Assembly (NCBI GenBank): GCA_022563655.1 | Contig: JADFMW010000005.1 | Span: 1-26,638 of the forward strand | DNA from: Pseudomonadota bacterium | Lineage (GTDB): Bacteria; Pseudomonadota; Alphaproteobacteria; JAAXGF01 | Direction: 5' to 3' | DNA: 26,638 bases | Shown here: in pieces, positions 7,603-15,778 of the stretch | How the letters are laid out: every line of letters starts with the position of its first letter | How positions within the stretch are numbered: position 1 is the first letter of the stretch | Made by a program: the position numbers and the translations under genes | The notes under the pieces: generated by a model | Seen by the model: the letters and a program-made list of their open reading frames with translations, nothing else | The model's database searches: none | Told to the model about the DNA's origin: nothing

Positions 7603-7641
7603 CGCAGCGTCAGCCCGTAAACGAGGGGTTTATGTCCGGGT

Positions 7642-9570
7642 TCAGGCGCGGGCTGGTTCTTGGCCGGCGTCGAGCCGGCCCAGGGCGGCCAGCACCGTGG
7701 CGACGATGTCGGGGGCCTTGAGGCCCGCGTCCTCGTACATCCCTTCCGGCGTGCCGTGGTCGATGAAGCGGTCGGGCAACACCATCGGTCTGATTTTGAG
7801 CCCCGCGTCCAACAACCCATTAATTGCGAGAAACTGCATGACGTGCGAAGCGAAGCCGCCGATCGCGGCTTCCTCGATCGTCACCAGCACCTCGTGCTCG
7901 CGTGCCAGGCGCCGCACCAAATCCTCGTCGAGCGGCTTGGCGAAGCGGGCGTCCACCACCGTCGTCGACAGCCCCCGCGCTGACAGCTCGTCCGCCGCCT
8001 GCAGGCACTCCTGAAGCCGCCCGCCATACGACAGCAAGGCCGCCGTCGTGCCCTCGCGCATCACCCGGCCCTTGCCGATGGCCAAGGCCTCGCCCCGCTC
8101 CGGCATGGGCACCCCCACGCCGGCGCCCCGCGGGTAGCGCAACGCGCTCGGACGGTCGTCGATCGCGGCGGCCGTGGCCACCATGTGCACCAACTCGGCC
8201 TCGTCCGCGGCCGCCATCAGCACGAACCCCGGCAGGCACCCGAGGTAGGTCACGTCGAACGAACCGGCGTGGGTCGGACCGTCCGCCCCCACCAGACCGG
8301 CCCGGTCGAGGGCGAAGCGCACCGGCAGCCGCTGGATGGCGACGTCGTGCACCACCTGGTCGTAGGCGCGCTGCAAAAACGTCGAGTAGATCGTGGCGAA
8401 CGGCTTGAACCCTTCGGTGGCCAAACCCGCCGCGAAGGTAACCGCGTGTTGCTCGGCGATGCCGACGTCGAAGCAGCGCTCGGGAAACCGCTGGGCGAAC
8501 TTGTCCAACCCCGTGCCGGACGGCATCGCCGCGGTGATGGCGATGATCTTTTCGTCCTCCTCCGCCTCGCGTATCAGCGCCTGCGCGTACACCGACGTAT
8601 AGCTCGGCGCCTGGGTCTGCGACTTCTTCTGAGTCCCCGTCACGACGTCGAACTTGCCCACCCCGTGGTACTTGTCCGCCGCCTTCTCCGCCGGCGGATA
8701 GCCGTGTCCCTTCTGGGTCACGATGTGCACCAGGATGGGGCTGCTCTCCTTGGCGTCGCGCACGTTCCGGAGCACCGGCAGGAGATGCTCGATGTTGTGC
8801 CCGTCGATCGGTCCGATGTAGAAGAACCCGAGCTCCTCGAACAACGTGCCGCCGGTGACCATGCCGCGGGCGTACTCCTCGGCGCGCCGCGTCGCCGCCT
8901 CCAACGGACGCGGGAACTTCTTCGCCAGTTCGCGCGTCAGATGGCGGATCGAGCGGTAAGGCTTCGACGAGATCAGCCGCGAGAGATACGCGCTCATCGC
9001 GCCCACCGGCGGCGCGATCGACATGTCGTTGTCGTTGAGAATCACGATCAGCCGCGTGTCCATAGAGCCGGCGTTGTTCATCGCCTCGTACGCCATCCCC
9101 GCCGACATCGCGCCGTCGCCGATCACCGCAACCACGCGACGCCCGTTGCCCGCGAAATCGCGCGCCACGCACATGCCGAGCGCCGCCGAGATCGATGTCG
9201 AGCTGTGCGCCGCGCCGAACGGGTCGTACACGCTCTCCGCGCGCTTGGTGAAACCGTACAGGCCCCCGGGCTGGCGGATGGTGCGGATGCGGTCGCGCCG
9301 CCCGGTGAGAATCTTGTGGGGATACGCCTGGTGACCCACGTCCCAGACCAGCCGGTCCTCGGGCGTATCGAACAGGTGGTGCAGCACCACTGTCAGCTCC
9401 ACCACCCCGAGGCTGGCGCCAAGGTGCCCTCCCGTGACCGACACCGCGTCGATCGTCTCGGCGCGCAATTCGTCCGCGAGTTGTTTTAACTTCTCGACGT
9501 CAAACCCGCGGATGTCCGCTGGTTCGTTCACCGTATCCAGCAACGGCGTTTTGCTTGATTCGGGTTTCAT
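7642..9570 (-). CDS. dxs: 1-deoxy-D-xylulose-5-phosphate synthase
   Basis: DXS condenses pyruvate and glyceraldehyde-3-phosphate, the TPP-dependent committing step of the MEP pathway. The 642-aa protein has the expected layout. The TPP domain has GDGAMSAGMAYEAMNN at 151-166 and NDNDMSI at 180-186. Next come the transketolase-like pyrimidine domain with the GIAEQHAVTFAAGLA segment and DRAGLVGADGPTH, then the C-terminal regulatory domain. ATG at 9570; a short CCCCC-rich stretch precedes it and an AT-rich island lies 75-135 nt upstream. It heads the leftward dxs-shc-hpnG operon, pairing precursor supply with cyclisation. Confidence 0.97.
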   Translation of the reverse strand: MKPESSKTPLLDTVNEPADIRGFDVEKLKQLADELRAETIDAVSVTGGHLGASLGVVELTVVLHHLFDTPEDRLVWDVGHQAYPHKILTGRRDRIRTIRQPGGLYGFTKRAESVYDPFGAAHSSTSISAALGMCVARDFAGNGRRVVAVIGDGAMSAGMAYEAMNNAGSMDTRLIVILNDNDMSIAPPVGAMSAYLSRLISSKPYRSIRHLTRELAKKFPRPLEAATRRAEEYARGMVTGGTLFEELGFFYIGPIDGHNIEHLLPVLRNVRDAKESSPILVHIVTQKGHGYPPAEKAADKYHGVGKFDVVTGTQKKSQTQAPSYTSVYAQALIREAEEDEKIIAITAAMPSGTGLDKFAQRFPERCFDVGIAEQHAVTFAAGLATEGFKPFATIYSTFLQRAYDQVVHDVAIQRLPVRFALDRAGLVGADGPTHAGSFDVTYLGCLPGFVLMAAADEAELVHMVATAAAIDDRPSALRYPRGAGVGVPMPERGEALAIGKGRVMREGTTAALLSYGGRLQECLQAADELSARGLSTTVVDARFAKPLDEDLVRRLAREHEVLVTIEEAAIGGFASHVMQFLAINGLLDAGLKIRPMVLPDRFIDHGTPEGMYEDAGLKAPDIVATVLAALGRLDAGQEPARA

Positions 9571-9644
9571 CGCCTCCCCCGGTGGCCGGTTCGCGTCACC
9601 CTACTCTCGCGCCGAAGGCCCCTCCCCCGGGCACCCTCGGGCAC

Positions 9645-9700
9645 ATCGTGGCACTATAACATTAAATAGATCAATATACAGCAATACTAAGACCTAGACA
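9645..9700 (-). promoter_or_regulatory. AT-rich island, candidate dxs promoter
   Basis: The otherwise GC-rich 239-nt gap between dxs and the nucleotidyltransferase gene contains a sharp AT-rich patch. On the minus strand it reads towards dxs with a TATAGT box about 80 nt upstream of the ATG. A TTGCTG hexamer lies upstream, but its spacing is too long for a clean sigma-70 match. The promoter is placed by composition and is weakly supported. Confidence 0.3.
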
Positions 9701-9745
9701 TATCGCAGCACCGCCCGCAACGCAACCGGCTCCGCCCCTAGCGAT

Positions 9746-9762
9746 GCGCCCGCCACGGGCGC
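9746..9762. repeat. Short GC hairpin after the nucleotidyltransferase gene
   Basis: GCGCCCG (9746-9752) and CGGGCGC (9756-9762) can pair around a 3-nt loop, about 50 nt beyond the nucleotidyltransferase stop. No T-run follows, so it is at best a weak or factor-dependent termination structure. Confidence 0.3.
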
Positions 9763-9809
9763 GCGAACACGGCCAAAACGAGTAGCCACGCCGAACGATA
9801 CCTCGCGCT

Positions 9810-10673
9810 TCATATTACCCCGCTCGAGCCCGCTTGTGTACCCGATACGCCGGCTTTAGGCGCGCGCTCCTTCGCCGCGCCGGTTTCCGGCGCCGCCCCG
9901 GCCGCGACCACCACGCCCGGCCGCTCGGCGCGCGGCTCGATCAGGAGCGGCAGAACATCACGTTTCGCCCGCTCGATGTCCTCCATGAAGTCGATTTCCA
10001 TCCAGGGCAAACCGGTCACGTCCTCGAAGCCGAAGCTGCCCGGCGGATCGGCGAGCAGGAGGTCACGCAGCGCTTCGTCGTAAAGCTCGTACCGCTTTCC
10101 CGCGTCGAGGTAGCGTAGCGCGGCTGCGACCAGGCGTTTCGCGACCGGCTCTCCGAGGCGGAAGAAGCCGACCGATTCGCCCCAATAGTCGAACTGCACG
10201 TCCACCTGCTTGTGGAATTCGACCAGCTCACCGTCGCGCACGCACAGCTTGGTCGGCTCATCGCCGGGCTCGAAGTCGCGGTCGAGCAGGAAGCAGTTGC
10301 GATGCGAAGACGCCAATAGCGGCTCCATGATGCGGTCGTCGTAGAGCACGTCTCCGTCCATCAGTATCACGTCGCCGCCGCGCAAAAGCTGCTCGCGGAG
10401 GGTCCACAGGGTGACGATGCTGCCCTGCTCGTAGTCGGGATTGAACACGGTCTCGATCGCGTCGGCGGCGCCGATGGCGGCGAGCTCGGCGTCGATCAGG
10501 TCGACCCGGTAGCCGACGGCGACGGCGATCTCGTCGATGCCGAAGCGGTGCAGGATCTCGACATGCCGTCGCAGCAGCGTCTTGCCCCCGAAATCGAGCA
10601 ACACTTTCGGCGCCCGCGGGCCGTCGAACTCCATCCGCCGGCCGGCGCCGGCTGCGAGAATAATCGCTCTCAT
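9810..10673 (-). CDS. NTP-transferase / phosphocholine-cytidylyltransferase-like protein
   Basis: The 287-aa product is a cytoplasmic GT-A-fold nucleotidyltransferase of the LicC/GlmU N-domain type, which activates a phosphorylated sugar or amino-alcohol with an NTP. The nucleotide-binding loop LAAGAGRRM is at residues 6-14, the substrate lysine region is in APKVLLDFGGKTLL, and the metal-binding LMDGDVLYDD lies near 105-114. After about residue 245 the chain becomes an Ala/Gly-rich low-complexity tail, an odd extension. ATG at 10673 has AAGGGA 6 nt upstream, better than two TTG codons just before it. It lies between dxs and hpnCD, all leftward. A role in polar head-group activation is speculative. 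Confidence 0.8.
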   Translation of the reverse strand: MRAIILAAGAGRRMEFDGPRAPKVLLDFGGKTLLRRHVEILHRFGIDEIAVAVGYRVDLIDAELAAIGAADAIETVFNPDYEQGSIVTLWTLREQLLRGGDVILMDGDVLYDDRIMEPLLASSHRNCFLLDRDFEPGDEPTKLCVRDGELVEFHKQVDVQFDYWGESVGFFRLGEPVAKRLVAAALRYLDAGKRYELYDEALRDLLLADPPGSFGFEDVTGLPWMEIDFMEDIERAKRDVLPLLIEPRAERPGVVVAAGAAPETGAAKERAPKAGVSGTQAGSSGVI

Positions 10674-11052
10674 CAACAATCCCTTATCGTGAAACGTGGC
10701 GCGGGCGCGCCGATCGGCCTCCCACGATCTTTCGCGTCTCGTTCACCACCGCGTTTGCGTCGCCCTTTGGTTCGTATCGTTCGCCGTAGTTCGAATCGTT
10801 AGCCGGCGCCCCCGCGACCGGCGGCAAGCTGGCGGCCCGCGCGCATGTCTCTATCATCGAGCAGGCTCGGCCTGCAACCCAAATACGCGAACTGGCGGCC
10901 TGCCTTCGCCGAAGCGAAGCTCCGGCTTCGCGCAGGCAGGCGGTTTCGGAACCCAAGAGCCGACACTGCCGGCGGCGTCGGGTGGCGCGCGCGGGCCGGG
11001 CGGCTCGGTCGGCCCGGTCTCTCCGGCGCCGATCGGCCCTTGGCATCGCGGC
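10674..11052. other. Intergenic region with REP-like hairpins
   Basis: I find no credible gene in the 400 nt between the nucleotidyltransferase start and the hpnCD end. It contains a small hairpin (GCAGGC 10861-10866 with GCCTGC 10870-10875). It also holds a compound palindrome at 10898-10941, with outer GCCTGCC/GGCAGGC arms and an inner GCGAAGC/GCTTCGC stem at 10914-10931. Both resemble REP-type extragenic elements. Confidence 0.5.
10898..10941. repeat. REP-like compound palindrome
   Basis: Outer arms GCCTGCC (10898-10904) and GGCAGGC (10935-10941) enclose an inner 7-bp stem, GCGAAGC (10914-10920) with GCTTCGC (10925-10931), around the loop TCCG. Such stacked GC-rich palindromes between genes are typical of REP elements. 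Only one copy was noticed in the window. Confidence 0.5.
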
Positions 11053-11083
11053 TAGCCCACATTTCTCACCAGGATGCGGGCTA
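11053..11083. repeat. Palindromic interspersed repeat at the hpnCD stop
   Basis: Arms TAGCCCACAT (11053-11062) and ATGCGGGCTA (11074-11083) pair with one mismatch around the 11-nt loop TTCTCACCAGG. The last three bases, read on the minus strand, are the TAG stop of hpnCD. A second copy with the identical loop is at 26487-26513, also just after a gene, so this is an interspersed gene-end element that could act in termination or mRNA 3'-end stability. Confidence 0.75.
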
Positions 11084-12799
11084 TAGCACGCCGTGACGCA
11101 GCGCAATCCACATCTTCTCGGCCCGCGGCAGGCTTACCGGCGGATCGAGCCGCCGCCAGCCGCCGCCCACGAGGCGGTCGAGCAAGCGGCTATAGACGGC
11201 CATCATGATCACGGCGGGGCGCAGCGACGCCCGGTCGTGCGCCGCCATATCGGCCAGCGAGGCCCGTGCCTCGGTGAAGCGCCGCCGCGCAATCTCGGCG
11301 AGCGCCGCGCACGCCTCGGGCAGGTTGGGATGGCGGACCACCTCCTGGGGGTCGCGCCCGTAGATCGAGGCGGCATCGAGCAGCTCGCTCGGCAGATAGA
11401 GCCGCCCGAGGGCGGCGTCCTCGGCCACGTCGCGCAGAATGTTGGTGAGCTGCAGGGCGTGCCCGACCGACAGCGCGACCGCTTCGGCGCGCGGATCGGC
11501 GCAACCGAACACCCGCACCGACAGCAGGCCGACCGCGCCGGCCACCCGCGAGCAGTAGAGCTCGAGCTCTTTCACGCTCGGCCCCAGCATGGCGCCGCAC
11601 GCGTCCATCTCGACGCCGCGCACGATCTCTTCGAAGTCTTCGCGGCGCAGGCGGAAATCGGCGACCGGCGCGGCGAGGGCGCGGGTGATCATTCTCCCGG
11701 GCCGGCCGTCGTACAACGCCGCGATCTCATCACGCCAGGCGGCGAGCGCCTTGCGCTTCGTCACGGCGCCGCCGTGCCCGTCGGCGATGTCGTCGACCTC
11801 GCGGCAGAAGGAGTAGATGGCGAACATTGCCTCGCGCTTGTCGCGGGGCAACAGCCGCATCGCCCAGTAGAACGAGGTGCCGGAGCGCCGCACCCTGTCC
11901 CGCGTGAGGGCCGCGATGGCGCCGGATCCGTCCGCCGCGCCCGCCCTCGAGCCACCGTACACGGTGCGCGCGATGCCGCGCGCGGCGCAACCAAGCTTGC
12001 GGGGGAGCGTCAGCTCGACGCGCTCGGCGAGCGGGTCGCGCCGCCTGAGCTCCAGTGCCAAGCGCTCGGCGAGGGCGACGATCACCGCCGCCTCGCGCCG
12101 CATGCCGGGCCGCCGGATCAGCGCCGGCAATGGGCGGGCCGCCGCCACCAGCTCGTCGACGCCGTCGAGGGTGCGGTCGAGCACCCGGCGCAGCGCCTCG
12201 CTCGCCGCCGGCGCGGCGAGCGCCTCGACCGTCGTCCCGGCGGCGGCGAAGAAATCGAGCGGCAGGTACACCCGGTCGAGATTCTCGTGGTCGGCCTTGC
12301 AGTCCTGCAGGTGGTTGATGATCTGAAGAGCGCTGCACAGCGCGTCGGAAGCGGCGTGGCCGGCGCTGTCCTCGCCGTGCAAATCGAGCAGGAAGCGGCC
12401 CACCGGGTCGGCCGACAGGCGGCAGTACCCGAGCAGGTCTTCCCAGTCGCGGTAGCGGCTCTTGGTCGCATCCTGCTTGAACGCCCGCAACAAGTTGCGC
12501 GCGTGCTCGACGGTGACGCCGATGTCCGCCAGATCGGCGCGCAGCCGGGCCGCCGCCTCGCAGCCGGGCGGCACGGGCGTTGCACCGCTCAGCGCGGCGT
12601 CGAACTCGTCGAGCGCGGCGATCTTCTCGTCGGGCGTGAGCTTGGGGCTATCGGCGACGTCGTCGGCCGCGCGCACGACGGAGTAGAACAACGCCACGTG
12701 CGGCCTCAGCGCGGCCGAAAGCAGCCACGACCCGACCGGGAAATTCTCCTCCCGCGCGGTCTTCGACGGCGCGACTCGGCCGACCAGAGAAGGGCTCAT
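11081..12799 (-). CDS. hpnCD: HpnC-HpnD fusion: hydroxysqualene synthase plus presqualene diphosphate synthase
   Basis: This single 572-aa frame carries two complete squalene/phytoene-synthase-type domains. Residues about 12-285 match HpnC: the ENFPVGSW opening (18-25), first aspartate motif DDVAD (46-50) and second motif QDCKADHENLDRVYLP (165-180). Residues about 295-570 match HpnD: TSFYWAMRLLP (308-318), DDIAD (336-340) and RDVAEDAALGRLYLP (456-470). HpnD condenses two farnesyl diphosphates to presqualene diphosphate and HpnC converts that to hydroxysqualene; HpnE then makes squalene but is absent from this window. In most hopanoid producers hpnC and hpnD are separate adjacent genes. ATG at 12799 overlaps the stop of a small upstream frame in ATGA. 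The gene ends inside a palindromic repeat. Confidence 0.93.
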   Translation of the reverse strand: MSPSLVGRVAPSKTAREENFPVGSWLLSAALRPHVALFYSVVRAADDVADSPKLTPDEKIAALDEFDAALSGATPVPPGCEAAARLRADLADIGVTVEHARNLLRAFKQDATKSRYRDWEDLLGYCRLSADPVGRFLLDLHGEDSAGHAASDALCSALQIINHLQDCKADHENLDRVYLPLDFFAAAGTTVEALAAPAASEALRRVLDRTLDGVDELVAAARPLPALIRRPGMRREAAVIVALAERLALELRRRDPLAERVELTLPRKLGCAARGIARTVYGGSRAGAADGSGAIAALTRDRVRRSGTSFYWAMRLLPRDKREAMFAIYSFCREVDDIADGHGGAVTKRKALAAWRDEIAALYDGRPGRMITRALAAPVADFRLRREDFEEIVRGVEMDACGAMLGPSVKELELYCSRVAGAVGLLSVRVFGCADPRAEAVALSVGHALQLTNILRDVAEDAALGRLYLPSELLDAASIYGRDPQEVVRHPNLPEACAALAEIARRRFTEARASLADMAAHDRASLRPAVIMMAVYSRLLDRLVGGGWRRLDPPVSLPRAEKMWIALRHGVL

Positions 12800-12942
12800 G
12801 GCTTGCGCGGCCTCACGAGAATCCAAACCAACACAATCAATAACACGACAGCGCTTGGGCCGCCAAGCCAGCGCTCTCTCGCGGCCGGACCGCGCGCCCA
12901 TCGCAGCGCTCGTCGCTTGACATTTCGCGCGCCAAGGCACAA
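12796..12942 (-). CDS. Possible 48-aa small membrane protein coupled to hpnCD
   Basis: A TTG at 12942 is preceded by GAGGG with 6-nt spacing and opens a 48-codon frame. Its stop overlaps the hpnCD start in ATGA, a classic coupling arrangement. The peptide is Arg-rich for the first 25 residues, then has one hydrophobic stretch (AVVLLIVLVWILV) and a basic RPRKP end, as expected of a single-pass inner-membrane peptide. I do not recognise a family. Against it are the TTG start and only 48 nt to the divergent ATP-grasp gene, which leaves little room for a promoter. Confidence 0.35.
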   Translation of the reverse strand: MCLGARNVKRRALRWARGPAARERWLGGPSAVVLLIVLVWILVRPRKP

Positions 12943-12990
12943 CTGAGGCCCTCGGGCACACCGCCGTTGGCGATGCACCGGGGAGGATCC

Positions 12991-13968
12991 ATGGACGGGG
13001 CCAAGATTTACGTCATTCACGAGAACAACGCCTGGGTCGAGCCGCTCCGCGCGGCCTTCGCCGAGCGCGGCCTGCCCTACGCGGAGTGGTTCATCGACGC
13101 GGGCCGCTTGAATCTCGACGAAGCGCCGCCCGAGGGCGTGTTCTACAACCGCATGAGCGCGTCGTCGCACACGCGCGGCCACCGCTACGCGCCGGAATAC
13201 ACCGCCTGCCTGCTCGCCTGGCTCGAGGGCCACGGCCGGCGCGTCGTCAACACCACGCGGGCGCTCGCGCTCGAGGTCAACAAGGTGGCCCAGTACGCGG
13301 CGCTCAACGCCCACGGCATCCGCACCCCGCGCACGGTGGCGGCGGCCAGCGACCACGACATCCTCGAGGCCGCGCGCCTCTTCGACGGCCCGTTCATGAC
13401 CAAGCACAACCGCGCCGGCATGGGCCTCGGCGCGCGTCTGTTCCACGGCATCAAGGGACTGCGGGACTACGTGGAGGGCCCCGAGTTCGAGCCCTCGGTC
13501 GACGGCATCACGCTGGTGCAGGAGTACATCGAGGCGCCCGAGCCCTACATCACCCGGGTCGAGTTCGTCGGCGGGCGCTTTCTCTACGCCGTGCGCGCCG
13601 ACACCTCGCAGGGATTCGAGCTGTGCCCGGCCGACGCCTGCCGCCTCGACGATGCGTTCTGCCCGGGGGGCGAGAAGCCGCCCGGCCTGTTCACGGTGAT
13701 CAAGGACTTCGACCACCCGCTGGTCGAGCGCTACGTCGGCTTCCTCGCCGCCAACGCCATCGAGATCGCCGGCGTCGAGTTCATCCTAGACAAGAACGGC
13801 GTCGCGTATACATATGATATCAATACAAATACCAACTACAACCCTCAGGCCGAAGCCGAGGCAGGCTCGCCGGGCATGGGGATGGGCGCGATCGCCGATT
13901 TCCTGTGCACCGAGCTTGCGCGGCTGACCGGAATGGACCTCCCCTGCGCCCAGGTCGCCGCCGAGTAG
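12991..13968 (+). CDS. ATP-grasp ligase (RimK-like)
   Basis: The 325-aa protein has the ATP-grasp fold of the RimK/glutathione-synthetase group, which forms amide or peptide bonds through acyl-phosphates in the cytoplasm. Visible elements are the pre-ATP-grasp domain, NKVAQYAALNAHGIRTPRT near 96-114, and the ATP-binding lysine segment FMTKHNRAGMGLGARL near 137-152. LVQEYIEAPEPYITRVEF follows, and the metal-ligand strand DINTNTNYNP lies near 282-291. The substrate is unknown. ATG at 12991 has GGGAGG 4 nt upstream; an in-frame ATG at 12973 is less well placed. It is divergent from hpnCD with a very short intergenic space. Confidence 0.85.
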   Translation: MDGAKIYVIHENNAWVEPLRAAFAERGLPYAEWFIDAGRLNLDEAPPEGVFYNRMSASSHTRGHRYAPEYTACLLAWLEGHGRRVVNTTRALALEVNKVAQYAALNAHGIRTPRTVAAASDHDILEAARLFDGPFMTKHNRAGMGLGARLFHGIKGLRDYVEGPEFEPSVDGITLVQEYIEAPEPYITRVEFVGGRFLYAVRADTSQGFELCPADACRLDDAFCPGGEKPPGLFTVIKDFDHPLVERYVGFLAANAIEIAGVEFILDKNGVAYTYDINTNTNYNPQAEAEAGSPGMGMGAIADFLCTELARLTGMDLPCAQVAAE

Positions 13969-14079
13969 CGCCGGCCGCTCGGTGAGCGCCCGGCCAAAAA
14001 TTCGAGCAGCATTCGAGGACGGAATAACCGTTGTCGTGACTTTCATCGAGGTAAGCGCGCCAGGAACGAAGGCTGAGCC

Positions 14080-14499
14080 ATGAGCTTCGCCATACTGGGG
14101 ATCGACCACGTGGTGCTGCGCGTGAGCGACGTCGAGCGTTCGATCGCGTTCTACTGCGGCGTGCTCGGCTGCACCGTCGAGCGCCGGCTCGAGGACGCCG
14201 GGATTTACCAGCTTCGCGCCGGCCGCGCGCTCATCGATCTCGTCGACGTAGCTGCACCGCTCGGGCGCAAAGGCGGCCCGGCGCCGGGCCCCGACGGCCA
14301 CAACATGGACCACTTTGCACTGCGCATCGAACCTTTCGACGAGGCTGCGATTCGCGCCCACCTCGCGTCCCACGGCATCGAGGCCGGCAAAGTCGCCACC
14401 CGATACGGCGCCGAGGGCGACGGGCCGTCGCTCTATATCGAGGACCCGGACGGCAACACGGTCGAGATCAAGGGCCCGGCCGATCGCTCTGCGCCATAA
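14080..14499 (+). CDS. VOC-family protein (glyoxalase/dioxygenase fold)
   Basis: The 139-aa protein has the paired beta-alpha-beta-beta-beta modules of the vicinal-oxygen-chelate superfamily. The first module begins IDHVVLRVSDVERSIAFYCGVLG. The second begins MDHFALRIEPFDEAAIRAHL and ends with SLYIEDPDGNTVEIKG. The metal ligands expected from the family are visible as the histidines of the two DH motifs and the glutamate of TVEIKG. The substrate cannot be read from sequence; glyoxalase, dioxygenase and fosfomycin-resistance-type enzymes share this fold. ATG at 14080 has AGGAACGAAGG upstream. It converges on the threonine-synthase-like gene with 43 nt between stops. Confidence 0.85.
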   Translation: MSFAILGIDHVVLRVSDVERSIAFYCGVLGCTVERRLEDAGIYQLRAGRALIDLVDVAAPLGRKGGPAPGPDGHNMDHFALRIEPFDEAAIRAHLASHGIEAGKVATRYGAEGDGPSLYIEDPDGNTVEIKGPADRSAP

Positions 14500-14542
14500 G
14501 TCGCTCGTTTGGGATGGTGCGACGCTTCAGAGTTCAGAGCTC

Positions 14543-15778
14543 CTACAGCGACGCGTAGTCGATCGGCTTATGCCGGTCGAGGTGGTTGTCGACGGTTGGC
14601 ATGGGGTACTTGAGGCCGGTGGCGCAGTTGAACAGCACCGCCGATTCGTCCCTGCCGACGCGCCCGTCAGAGAGCGCCTGCTTGTAGGCGGCGTACGTCG
14701 CCGCCCCTTCGGGGCACAACAGCAAGCCTTCGGCGTGGGCGACCTCGGCCCGCGCCGCCTCGATTGCCTCGTCGGTCACGGCGATGGCGAATCCGCCGCT
14801 CTCGCGCACCGCGCGCAGGATGAGGAAATCGCCGATGGCGACGGGAACGCGCATGCCGTGGGCGATGGTGTGCGCGTCCGGCCACGGCTCGGCGTGCTCG
14901 GCGCCGGCCTCGAACGCCTTGACGATCGGGGCGCAGCCCGCCGCCTGCACCGCCACCATGCGCGGGCGCCCGGGCCCGATCCAGCCAATCTCGCCAAGCT
15001 CTGCGAACGCCTTCCACATGCCGATCATCCCGGTGCCGCCGCCGGTGGGATAGAAGATGACGTCGGGAAGGCTCCAACCGAACTGCTCGGCGAGCTCGAG
15101 GCCCATCGTCTTCTTGCCCTCGATGCGATAGGGCTCCTTGAGCGTCGAGGCGTCGAACCAGCCCATCGCGTCCTTGCCGTCGCCGACGATCTTGCCGCAA
15201 TCGTTGATGAGGCCGTTGACGCGCCACACGCGCGCGCCGTTGAGCGCGATCTCGCTGATCGTGGCCTCGGGCGCGTCTTCGGGGCAGAAGACATAGGATT
15301 CGATGCCGGCGCGGGTGCAGTAGGCGGCGAGCGCGGCCCCGGCGTTGCCGGCGGTCGGCGCCGCCATGCGCTTGACGCCAAGCTCCTTGGCCATGGAGAC
15401 GGCCACGCCCAGGCCCCGCGCCTTGAACGAGCCCGTCGGCAGGCGGCCCTCGTCCTTGATGAACAGCTCGCCGCCCCCGAGCCTGCTGCCGAGCCGCGGC
15501 ACCGCGATGATCGGCGTCATCGCCTCGCCGAGCGAGACGATGTTCGCGGCGCGGCGCACGGGCAGGAACTCGCGGTAGCGCCACATGTCGGGCGGGCGTC
15601 GGGCGAGCGCGTCCTTGTCAAGCGCGGCGGCGAGCGCGGCCAGGTCGTAGCGCACGAGCAGCGGCTTGCCCGCCCGCGACAGGCCGTGGAGCACGTCGGC
15701 GGGGTAGTCCTCGCCGGTCAGGCTGCACTCGAGGTGGGTCACGAAGGTGGGACGCTCGTCGGACGTGTTGGTGTGCAT
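14543..15778 (-). CDS. Threonine-synthase-like PLP enzyme
   Basis: This 411-aa fold-type-II PLP enzyme matches the threonine synthases that convert O-phosphohomoserine to threonine. The N-terminal segment THLECSLTGE resembles the rubredoxin-like start of this group but keeps only one cysteine. The Schiff-base lysine is K119 in PTGSFKARG; TAGNAGAALAAY follows, and the phosphate-binding loop PTGGGTG is clear. LKYPMPTV lies near the C-terminus. Paralogues of this group may act on other amino acids, so the gene symbol is withheld. ATG at 15778 has no strong ribosome-binding site. The 232-nt gap up to the methyltransferase gene holds no credible gene. Confidence 0.82.
   Translation of the reverse strand: MHTNTSDERPTFVTHLECSLTGEDYPADVLHGLSRAGKPLLVRYDLAALAAALDKDALARRPPDMWRYREFLPVRRAANIVSLGEAMTPIIAVPRLGSRLGGGELFIKDEGRLPTGSFKARGLGVAVSMAKELGVKRMAAPTAGNAGAALAAYCTRAGIESYVFCPEDAPEATISEIALNGARVWRVNGLINDCGKIVGDGKDAMGWFDASTLKEPYRIEGKKTMGLELAEQFGWSLPDVIFYPTGGGTGMIGMWKAFAELGEIGWIGPGRPRMVAVQAAGCAPIVKAFEAGAEHAEPWPDAHTIAHGMRVPVAIGDFLILRAVRESGGFAIAVTDEAIEAARAEVAHAEGLLLCPEGAATYAAYKQALSDGRVGRDESAVLFNCATGLKYPMPTVDNHLDRHKPIDYASL

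Noticed and set aside
5728..7620. A 630-codon open frame on the plus strand opposite shc
   Set aside because: It is exactly antisense to the well-conserved squalene-hopene cyclase and is Arg/His/Ala-rich, as expected from the complement of GC-biased codons.
8185..9489. A 434-codon plus-strand frame opposite dxs
   Set aside because: Antisense by-product with no domain and His/Arg-rich composition.
10684..11106. A 140-codon minus-strand frame between hpnCD and the nucleotidyltransferase gene
   Set aside because: Low-complexity Arg/Ala composition, overlaps hairpins and has no recognisable start or domain.
11093..12946. A 617-codon plus-strand frame opposite hpnCD
   Set aside because: Antisense by-product; the minus strand carries the recognisable domains.
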